Assembly (NCBI GenBank): GCA_963971285.1
Contig: OZ020259.1
Span: forward strand, 4,898,001 to 4,962,000
Length of the DNA: 64,000 bases
Source: Astropecten irregularis
Taxonomy: Eukaryota > Echinodermata > Asteroidea > Paxillosida > Astropectinidae
Direction: 5' to 3'
Below the pieces are notes generated by a model, which searched no databases, was not told where the DNA came from, and saw nothing but the letters and a program-made list of their open reading frames with translations. Below, in pieces: positions 55,676 to 64,000 of this stretch. The position numbers and the translations under genes were made by a program. How positions within the stretch are numbered: position 1 is the first letter of the stretch; each line of letters starts with the position of its first letter.

Positions 55676-56344
55676 GTTTCATAACTAGCATTACGGACGT
55701 CACTATGAGCCTACATGGTCACTGAAACCACAAGTATCCATCTTGGAGTGCCAAATACAAAGGTAATACAAAGACGCGTTCACCATTGTTAGTTAAATCC
55801 GTCTGGCAACAATAGTTATCGCATTGTATCTGGCACAGTAAGATGGCCGCCGGTGGCTTCAGTCAATACAAAAGCAATGCAAGTCCAAATTTCTTTGGCA
55901 TTATTCGCTTTGCCACAAAAGATGGCGGCGCGGTAATGTCCACACATTTAGCTGTTTTCTTTTCAGATACAAAAAATATAATTGAAAGTACTTTCTAAAG
56001 TCCGTCCCACGTTCTGTTAAATTTTTTAAGAAGGAATGCCGTTTGACTTTAATTTGTCGGTCGTCAAATCGGCATTCATGGAATGGTTTAACCATTATCC
56101 CACCAATCTAAATCGTGTTTCACGATGTGCTAAGTATTAAAAAACACAACTCAGCAATTTATAAACATGACTGTACGGATTAAATATCCAAACAGATTTG
56201 CATAACTATAGCGAATGTATAAACATGCAGTTTAACCAAACAAATGAACGATAATTAATCGCCTATGATTATTATGTACATCCACACTATCAAAATAGTG
56301 GTATGATTCAATGTATACATGTACATCACTATGAACATTATTTT
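55676..56344. other. Intergenic, no gene seen
   Basis: GGCGGC-containing patches near 55845 and 55925 but no gene. Confidence 0.3.
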
Positions 56345-56545
56345 TGTGATCAAATTAAAGGTGTGGTTTCATGGCTTCTGAACACCAAACAAACAAAGAT
56401 AATTGACTAATAGGGTCACCACCAACATAGGGCAGCTCAGTTTGGTAATAGCACCGGTATGGTATTCAGGTGGTCGCTGGTTCGAATCCCGCTCCAGTCA
56501 CTTTTTTGCTTTGTTCACTTTTCAATCAAATCAAACTGAAAAGTG
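56345..56545 (+). mobile_element. Family D tRNA-derived SINE
   Basis: Plus strand: GGCAGCTCAGTTTGGTAATA (A box region) and GGTTCGAATCCCGCTCC (B box region), then CTTTGTTCACTTTTCAAT. Confidence 0.7.
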
Positions 56546-56654
56546 AACACAAGAGTGCTAACCCAGACCCAGAGACAGCCTGATTAAATGACGGTAATGT
56601 CAGACAAGTCGACCAGTGGGACAACTCGACTTAAGACAGGTCGACCGGTGGGAC

Positions 56655-56903
56655 AGGGGCCAATTTCATAAAACTGTTCAGCACAAAAATTTGCTTAGCA
56701 CAAAAGTGTCTCGCCCAATAAAACAAACCACCATTGAAAAATCCATTGATATTCATGGTCAGCCAACAACAGCCAAAGAACAATCACAAGTGATACACAA
56801 CACATGGACATTTGGTTGTTAATCCTGTTTTTGTTTTTTTAAGACAGAAATGTAATGCTTAGCGAAATTGTTGTGCTTAACAGTTTTATGAAATTGGCCC
56901 CAG
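56655..56903 (+). mobile_element. Family A MITE
   Basis: GGGGCCAATTTCATAAAACT to TTTATGAAATTGGCCCC; subtype 1. Confidence 0.9.
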
Positions 56904-57044
56904 GTCGAACGGTGGAAAGGACAAGGCTCTTATCCAGTGCGTGATGAGCCCAAGGGTATGTGTACTGGGGCCAATAGCCCCACACATAGGGCTGTGATGG
57001 CTCCTTTTTTAAATCTGTCTCTCACTATCTCAGCCTGGTCGCCA

Positions 57045-57277
57045 TTAGAGCTGCTTAGCACACCAATTCGCTAAGCATGACATTTCTGTCTTTAATACTA
57101 AAAACAGGATTAACAACCAAATTTCCATGTGTTGTGTATCACTTGCAATTGTTCTTTGGCTGTTGTTCGCTGACCATGAATATCAAATGAAATTTTCAAA
57201 GGTGGTTTGTTTTATTGGGCAAGCTTTTTTTGTGCTAAGCAGTTTTGTTTTGCTAAACAGCTCTATGAAATCGGCCC
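57045..57277 (-). mobile_element. Family A MITE
   Basis: Minus orientation: GAGCTGCTTAGCACACC at left, GCTCTATGAAATCGGCCC at right; GGTTTGTTTTATTGGGCAAG in the middle. Confidence 0.85.
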
Positions 57278-57634
57278 GACTACTTCTAGATTTAGAAGGC
57301 TTACTCCGTGAGTCTGCTAGCACTCTTTCTTTTCGGGGTGCCGTAACGCTATGGGTTTTGAAAACAACAATTGATAGATGAAATTTGGGTGAAACATTGC
57401 AGCAACTACCGCGACTCCTAGATCGTGAATTCCCCTGAATAATTTTTTTCTTGATAATCAAAATCAGTTATGCTTGTGCAGTCTCATTTTTGGAATTGAC
57501 CTACAACTTTTCGAGAACAAAATTGACGTTCTGTGTCACTAGAAGGCTCACGGAGTAAGCCTTCTAAATCTAGAAGTATGTCTCGACCTGTCTCAAGTCG
57601 GGTTGTCCCACCGGTCGACTTGTCTGAACCCCTG

Positions 57635-58549
57635 CATTTATTCCTGAATTTCTGTTCCACATGAAAACTCAGAGCTCGGCTCTGATTCAGATCCAAAGCT
57701 TTTTAGCCTGGCGTTACTTGTTATAAAGAAAAATCTGAAATTGATGGTAGGTCTTGGGGATAAGAATCATCTTAGCTTTCTTCAAAACTCACTTATTGGC
57801 TCTAAATGAACCATTTTGATAAACCTGCAACACTTATTAACAGCAAGAAAACTCCTTAAAAAAAGCAACAAATAAACAAAGATAAATAAACAAGATAAAC
57901 AAACAGATTACTGAATGTTTTCGAATCATATTACAAACTAACATGTGATGACCTCAGTTCTGTATTTTGAAGAAAAAAACAATAACTTATTGAAATTTGT
58001 TAATTCGTTGTTTAGAAACCTTTTACTTGATGCTGTAACGAACATGTTCTTCAGCACGACAGGCTTATTAAGACCAAAACAAAATATGCAGAAGCTAAAC
58101 TGTACAATAAAACAAGACTTGTCAACAGAATAAAAAAAAAAAAAAGCCAAATGACTTTCTGGGAAAGTAAGAAAACTTTCATTCAACTGGGACTCCAAAT
58201 TAGGATTATTCCTGGTCCCTAAATTTGATCCCTTATATTCCACTCTGAGCCCTCTATAAAAGATAAGACACTCCTTACAAGATATGTTGTATAGATCCAC
58301 ATGTTGATGCAACACAATTATAAAGATTTTGTGCAATTTTTTTCGCAGCAACATTTTCTCCATGATAACATCTGCAAACCTCTGAACTAATGAATATGCA
58401 TGATGGTGTTGTCATTAAGGTCAAAGGTCAAATCCCTACCTCATGTGCTTTGCATATGGGGAACTGTACTACTTAAACGAATAAAGAAGCAATTAATGAG
58501 GATACCTAATGAAAGTTCTTGCACTCTGTGCTGGTAGATTCTATAGTTA
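57635..58549. other. Intergenic, no gene seen
   Basis: AT-rich, A-run at 58128-58143; frames near 57938-58363 have no family signal. Confidence 0.3.
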
Positions 58550-58712
58550 ACAAAACGGAGGCTCAGGCTCAGGCTCGTGCTCGGGCTCGGGCTCGTGCTC
58601 GGGCTCCATTTCGTGAATCCATTCAAAATTATTGGGTATCGAAATAAAGGCGTTTGGCTGCGGTTCAAAAGTAGATTCTCTGGTTTGAAAAGGAAAACAG
58701 AGCTTCAGCTTC

Positions 58713-58947
58713 CAGGCCTTGCACTAACTTTTATTCCTGGCTAGCCCATCAGGCCAGCTTACTTCAAATTTTACTAGCCCATTTAGATTTTTACTAGCCC
58801 GAACACACGTTGATCCATACCTTAAAATGTAGGTTCTTATTATTTTTACTAGCCCACTGGGCAACCAAGGAAGTGAATCTAGCTAGCCCGGAGTGAATTT
58901 TGCTAGGCATTGTATGACGGGCTGGAAATATTTCGAGCCCTGGCTTC
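58713..58947. mobile_element. Insert with ACTAGCCC-type repeats
   Basis: Contains CTGGCTAGCCCATCAGGCC, repeated TTTTACTAGCCC and CTAGCCCGGAGTG, and GACGGGCTGG near the right edge. Its terminus is partly inverted. Superfamily unknown; younger than the family B host. Confidence 0.65.
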
Positions 58948-58990
58948 AATGAAAAACCACATCCTATATTTTCAGCATATGGATATGATA

Positions 58991-59291
<301 letters not shown>

Positions 59292-59513
59292 CGTTTCACA
59301 AGCCCCCATATGAAAGACGATTAAGAATCGTACAGTCGCATCCAGACAATCTTGTTACAAAATTGAGGCAGTACTTTCTGGGAAACTGGCGAGGCATCTC
59401 AACATCTGCCACAAGCGATTCCTCATCATTATTCCTCATGAGCGGAGGCCAAACTTGGTTCAAGTCATCGGAGGGTTAAAGTTTTCAATTTACTGATGAG
59501 GGGATTACTGTTT

Positions 59514-59867
59514 TTAAGGTCGGACAACCCGTATTCCACCGCTGCCAACCATCCTCCCCGATGAAGGGTTGAAGGGTACGTGATGGTTAACTAGTTGTCG
59601 GACGGGTACGGGAGCGGACATCCTTGGCGCCTGCACATACTGGATCAGGGTCTGCATAGGCTGCTGGGCGTTGCCGCTAAGCGGCCGCAGTTGCTGTGCC
59701 TGTTGTTGTGGCTGCTGCATGACCTGCTGCACTTGCTGCTGCAGTGTCTGGTGCAGCGGTTGGTGAACCGTTTGCTGCTGCGTCTGTTGAAGGGTCTGCT
59801 TCACTGTAGGGTTGAGGTGCTGTTGGATGCCCGACTGACTGCTCGGATGGAGTTGCATGGGAACCGG
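59514..59867 (-). CDS. Glutamine-rich protein, terminal coding exon
   Basis: Acceptor TTGATTTGATAG at 59868-59870, then an open frame of 117 codons to TAA at 59514. Reads PVPMQLHPSSQSGIQQHLNP, a Gln-rich middle with periodic QQ, then a less biased tail VNHHVPFNPSSGRMVGSGG. Q-rich tracts of this kind are common in transcription co-regulators, but no domain is visible and I cannot name the gene. Phase 0 acceptor. Other exons must lie to the right (higher coordinates). The alternative Ala/Thr-rich frame is shorter. A family B array lies 200 bases beyond the stop. Confidence 0.6.
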   Translation of the reverse strand, partial: PVPMQLHPSSQSGIQQHLNPTVKQTLQQTQQQTVHQPLHQTLQQQVQQVMQQPQQQAQQLRPLSGNAQQPMQTLIQYVQAPRMSAPVPVRQLVNHHVPFNPSSGRMVGSGGIRVVRP

Positions 59868-60627
59868 CTATCAAATCAAGAAATAAAAAGAAGGAAGATG
59901 ACAAAAACATCCTTTATCCAAAACTCCCACTAGGACCAGACACTGCAAACCGAGTACAAGATAAAAACTTCTTCATTGGAGCTGAAGCTCAGTTTTCTTG
60001 TTCAAAACATGTACTTCTTAGCCGTAGCTTATTAACAGGGAATCACTAAAGGTAAAGTTGTCACCCTAACATTTGACAGAAGCATGGACGTCCACCTTAA
60101 ACATCCAACTCAAAATGATATAAGCTCAAGCAAATGAAACAAACAAAATCATTAAATGCCATTCCCAAATGCTTAAAAAAACAAATAAATAAAACAAACC
60201 AAATCGTGTGCCAATTTCATAGAGCTGCAAAAAAAATCGGACAGGATGGCAAACCAAATGTTCATTTGATATTCGGCCATTGTTTGCCGAGCATAAAATC
60301 CAAAAAGAGTTTTGGCTGGCATACGGGATTTAGGAGCTGAAGCATATTTTGGTGCTTAAGCAGCTCTATGAAATTGGCCCCATTACTAAAACAAAAGAAT
60401 GAACTGAAAATAATGACAAACTGTTTGGAAAACGGAGGAAAAGAACCACATGATGACCGTGTAAAGAAAAATGTTGATTATAAAAACTTACACAACTAAT
60501 CTCTTAATAAATACATGATATGACAAAGGATGGAGCATGTTGGGAGAATAGAAAGAAATTAATGGGTGAAGAAAGCCTAGCAAAAGCTTGGGGTATCCTA
60601 TTTAGGCTGACTGGTAACATAAAGGGA
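59868..60627. other. Probable intron of the Q-rich gene; family A inside
   Basis: 60210-60382 is a minus variant-2 family A copy (CAATTTCATAGAGCTGC to GCAGCTCTATGAAATTGGCC). The rest is AT-rich with no exon recognised. Confidence 0.45.
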
Positions 60628-61800
60628 CCATCCGTCCTTTTCAATATGGCTGACTTGTTTCTCCAAACATCAGTCTTGTTTCAGTATGAGGGAATGGTTT
60701 CTCCACACCATTTATTACTGCCTTGCTGAGGACTAGGTACCCCTTTCAATCCTATTTTGTAATTGTGATTTGTGTAGAGACCATCAGTCTTGTTTCAATG
60801 TGAGGGGCTGGTTTCTCCACACCATAGGGATGGAGGCATTCATTGCTGCCTTGCTGTGGACTAGGTACCCCTTCCAGTCCTATAAGTTACTGTGAAGAGA
60901 CCATCAGTCTTGTTTCAGTGTGAGGTACTGGTGTCTCCATACCATAGGGGTGGAGGCATTCATTGCTGCCTTGCTGTGGACTATGTACCCCTTCCAGTCC
61001 TACAAGTAACTGTTAAGAGACCCCCAGTCTTCTTTCAGTGTGAGGGAATAGTTTCTCCAAACCATAGGGAAGGAGGCATTTATTGCTGCCTTGCTGTGGA
61101 CTAAGCACCCCTTCCAGTCCTACAAGTAACTTTGAAGAGACCATGCCATCAGTCTTCTTTCAGTGTGAGGGAATAGTTTCTCCAAACCATAGGGAAGGAG
61201 GCATTCATTACTATCTTGCTGTGAACTAGGTACCCCTTCCAGTCCTACAAGTAACTATGAAGAGACCATCAGTCTTGTTTCAGTGTGAGGGACTGGTTTC
61301 TCCACACCATAGGGGTGGAGGCATTCATTGCTGCCTTGCTGTGGACTAGGTACCCCTTCCAGTCCAATAAGTACTGTGAAGAGACCATCAGTCTTGTTTC
61401 AGTGTGAGGGAATGGTTTCTCCACACCATAGGAATAGAGGCATTCATTGCTGCCTTGCTGTGGACTAGGTACCCCTTCCAGTCCTATTTATTCTGTGAAG
61501 AGACCATCAGTCTTGTTTCAGTGTGAGGGACTGGTTTCTCCACATCATAGAAGTGGAGGCATTCATTGCTGCCTTGCTATGGACTAGGTATATACCCCTT
61601 CCAGTCCTATACAAGTACTGTGAAGAGACCATCAGTCTAAGTGTGAGGGATTGGTTTCTCAAAACCATCCGGGTGGAGGCATTTATTGCTGCCTTGCTAT
61701 GGACTAGGTACCCCCTGCCATTCTATTTGCACTGCAAGGAGAAAGACAACCATGTTTAAACATGTGGGACTGGTTTCTCCATACCACAGGGGCAGGCAAA
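60628..61800. repeat. Minisatellite, ~120 bp unit, about ten copies
   Basis: Units carry GACCATCAGTCTTGTTTCAG, then TGGTTTCTCCACACCATAGG, then ATTGCTGCCTTGCTGTGGAC. Spacing is 119-125 bases; the first and last units are more diverged. Frames across it are artefacts. Confidence 0.95.
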
Positions 61801-62110
61801 AGCATCAAATGCTGCCTAGCTGTTGTTTCAATGCAAGGGACTGGTCTCTCCAAGTACCATAGTACAGTACCCTTCACTCCCATGAGGCCTATTTGACAAG
61901 CGCAAGGAGATTTGCATACATTTAAAAGAAAGAGTACCCCGAAGGCCCGAACTTCAAGCATCATACTAGCGCCCAGGGACTAAGCCACTCGGCAGCAGGA
62001 TGTTCTCTGGAATCTACCGAACTCCCATGAGCCTCTTATCTCCACGGTAACAGGCTACTTAAGGATTTTTATAATCAATCTTCTTACGGAAATCCCTCTA
62101 TTTCTCTTAC

Positions 62111-62186
62111 CGACGACCCCCGCGGCAGAATAAAGACTTGTACGTTGGAAATCACTCGATGATCTCCCTAGATGCATGTTCAGCAA
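62111..62186 (-). CDS. Candidate short internal exon
   Basis: Acceptor TTATTATCAG and donor GTCG|GTAAGA on the minus strand enclose 76 bases, open in one frame: LLNMHLGRSSSDFQRTSLYS then AAGVV. Richer in GC and CpG than its flanks, and unique sequence between repeats. It ends in phase 1 whereas the Q-rich exon begins in phase 0, so if both belong to one gene another exon lies between, or this is not coding. Confidence 0.3.
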
Positions 62187-62207
62187 CTGATAATAAATTC
62201 AGTTTAT

Positions 62208-62566
62208 TACTATCGTACTTTGGTAGCGTACCGCGAAACAGAAATCTTCACAAGATTTACCTATAACTTACAGGATATAAAGATGGTGATGGTAGAAACA
62301 TACCGTTAAAATTTTTCTGTCAGAAATGCTGTATTTATCCAGAAAAGAGTAAACCCAATGACGAAAAACAATTTTGATCTTTTAAAGATAAAAAATAACA
62401 GTGAAAAGATTTTTTTAAATACTGTGGCCGTTTTTCACTGTTTTCTCAAAAAGTGGGCACCGTATGGGACTGGGAATTTCACAGATGACTGTATCTTCCT
62501 TGATATTTTTCCCTATGAATCTGCATTTCTTTGACACAGACCCAAGTATGATAATACCTTTAATAT
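62208..62566 (-). mobile_element. TTAA-1 MITE
   Basis: TTTATTACTATCGTACTTTG to CCCAAGTATGATAATACC plus TTAA. Confidence 0.8.
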
Positions 62567-62689
62567 TCAAATACATGTATCAAACTAATTATTCAGTAGC
62601 AGGCTGGTACAGCCACAGTTGTAAAATTGCAACTGTGCTCCAAAGATGGATTTTTGGTAGTTCAACTATTTTATAATTGATTTCTTGTT

Positions 62690-63540
62690 GATGTATGCAT
62701 AAATGTAGTGGAATGGCTCAAATTCTGTTTACATGTACTTTGATAAATGAGCTTCAATTCACTGTGTAAATCTAATGAGATAGAGGATCATTACAAGATC
62801 ATTACAAATCTTTGTGGATGGATACCACTATGCACGTGGATATTGGGGTTCAACAAACTGGGCACATTGAGTGGAACAACATTGAAATATTGTTGATGCA
62901 AGGATAAAATGTAGTTGAATGGCTTAAATTTTTGTGGATACCATTATGCATGTGGATAAATGAGGTTTGAAACAATGGGAATATCTAGCAGAATGAGTTT
63001 AATATCTTGTTGATGCATGTGTACATTTAGTGGAATGGCCCAAATCGTTGTGGATACCAATATGTGCATGTGGATAACATTTGGTTGAACACAATGGGCA
63101 CATCTAGCAGAATGAGTTTGATATCTTGTTGATGCATGTGTACATTTAGTGGAATGGCCCAAATCGTTGTGGATACCAATATGTGCATGTGGATAAAATT
63201 TGGTTGAACACAATGGGCATATCTAGCAGAATGAGGTTGATACCTTGTTGATGCATGCACACATTTTATAGAAGAAATAGTTGTGGATACCATCATGCAA
63301 GTGGATATTGAGGTTCAACAAACTGGAATCTTGTTGATGCATGCATACATGTAGTGGAATGGCTCAAATCGTTGTGGATGGATACCATTATGCATGTGCA
63401 TAAATGAGGTTCATTACACCGTGTACATTTAGTGCACATACATTGATATCTTCTTGATGAGTGCATAAATGTAGTGGAAAGGCTCAAATCTTTACATTGT
63501 ACGTGTAGTGGATAAATGAGCTTCAATTCACCCTCCTGAC
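62690..63540. repeat. Minisatellite, ~119 bp unit
   Basis: Units carry TTGTTGATGCATG, GTAGTGGAATGGC, CGTTGTGGATACCA and ATGTGGATAA. The two units from 63002 and 63121 are almost identical (119 bases apart); outer ones are shorter and diverged. Confidence 0.9.
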
Positions 63541-63644
63541 CAAGTAAATGTTAGGAAATAGATGATCAATACAAGTAACTAATTAACTGCTGCAAATTGC
63601 TCATCAGCCAAAATAATGACCTGAAATATATCAAAATAATGCTT

Positions 63645-63830
63645 GCAGTTAGGAAGGCTGAATTTTTTTTTATCTTAGCAAGATCTGTCTCAAAGGCTGC
63701 TTGGAGTTAGGAGTGCCGGTCGTTTCGATCCTAGCAGAATCCTTCACAAAGGTTTGATCCTAGCAAGATCTTTTTCATAAGTCTTTGCAAAGATCCTGCT
63801 AGGATCGAAACGGCAGGCCTTCCTAAATCA
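63645..63830. repeat. Hammerhead-like repeat cluster, both orientations
   Basis: GGTCGTTTCGATCCTAGCAG (63718) and GATCCTGCTAGGATCGAAAC (63790) are opposed ~50 bases apart. Same degenerate core as 18304-18650. Confidence 0.65.
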
Positions 63831-64000
63831 GGGATGAGATTGAAAAATGACAAATATTTTCTGAAAACAACTGACAGGGGGCATACAAAATATGAACTCT
63901 GAAAATTTCCTATATACTTTTGTACACAGCCCGTGAGGAAAACAAATCTGAAATCCATAGCGAAACAAATCTGAGAAATCTCATCCCTGCTATAAAATAA

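Larger units (their letters stand above)
56597..57634. mobile_element. TIR element enclosing two inverted family A copies
   Basis: Left arm around 56608-56654 (GACAAGTCGACCAGTGGGAC, ACTCGACTTAAGACAGG) is matched in reverse at 57588-57632. A second inverted pair, ACTTCTAGATTTAGAAGGCT (57281) and AGCCTTCTAAATCTAGAAGT (57559), lies within. Family A copies are at 56655-56903 (+) and 57045-57277 (-). Confidence 0.75.

Noticed and set aside
61704-61964. 86-codon minus-strand frame as an exon of the Q-rich gene
   Set aside because: Overlaps the last minisatellite unit and has no fitting splice sites.

Overview
This window is non-coding-rich, AT-rich animal nuclear DNA. Genes are split by spliceosomal introns with GT..AG ends. 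Most of the sequence is old non-autonomous DNA transposons (MITEs), tRNA-derived SINEs, a CR1/L2-like LINE fragment, a Penelope-like retroelement fragment, hammerhead-type RNA motifs and minisatellites. The mix, together with a bombesin-receptor-like neuropeptide GPCR and a secreted farnesoic-acid-methyltransferase-like domain protein, suggests a marine invertebrate. A deuterostome such as an echinoderm or hemichordate is my best guess; this is inference, since no species-specific marker is visible.

Genes. (1) 2694-8417 (+): a complete four-exon gene for a secreted 217-residue protein with a Methyltransf_FA-like domain; all exon phases match. (2) 14270-12307 (-): a two-exon rhodopsin-class GPCR of 363 residues (400 from an upstream ATG), bombesin/endothelin/CCHamide-receptor-like. 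(3) 59867-59514 (-): the last coding exon of a glutamine-rich protein, with a possible short upstream exon at 62186-62111. (4) 35154-34986 (-): a possible GPCR TM7/tail fragment. Retroelement coding remnants are a LINE RT C-terminus (29533-29973, +) and a Penelope C-terminus (23829-23698, -).

Repeat families used below. TTAA-1, TTAA-2 and TTAA-3 are ~350-470 bp MITEs flanked by TTAA. They share a common right arm and probably a common ancestor, and about 25, 11 and 2 copies or fragments were seen. TTAA-4 has one copy. Family A (~240 bp) has ends GGGGCCAATTTCATAGAGCT. Family B has ends like GGGCGTTTACGAAACGGAGG and expandable GAGCCT hexamer arrays. Family C (~145 bp) has ends like GGGTCGATTTCACCAAACTC. 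Family D is a tRNA-derived SINE with A and B boxes. Boundaries of repeats are read by eye and may be off by several bases.

Layout. 1-2540: TIR elements. 2541-8866: secreted-protein gene whose introns are full of repeats and whose stop abuts family B. 8867-12306: TTAA-3, a Harbinger-like MITE, families A and C. 12307-14400: GPCR. 14568-22364: a GC-rich fold-back, TTAA elements, microsatellite and hammerhead-like arrays. 23090-24060: Penelope remnant with hammerheads on both strands. 24091-33235: nested MITEs, LINE and minisatellite. 34250-38714: family C array, GPCR-like fragment, nested MITEs. 39131-58550: TTAA pairs, families A/B/D and SINEs. 58550-59312: large GAGCCT array. 59514-64000: Q-rich exon, two ~120 bp minisatellites and a terminal hammerhead-like repeat. 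The two complete genes are on opposite strands and unrelated in function.
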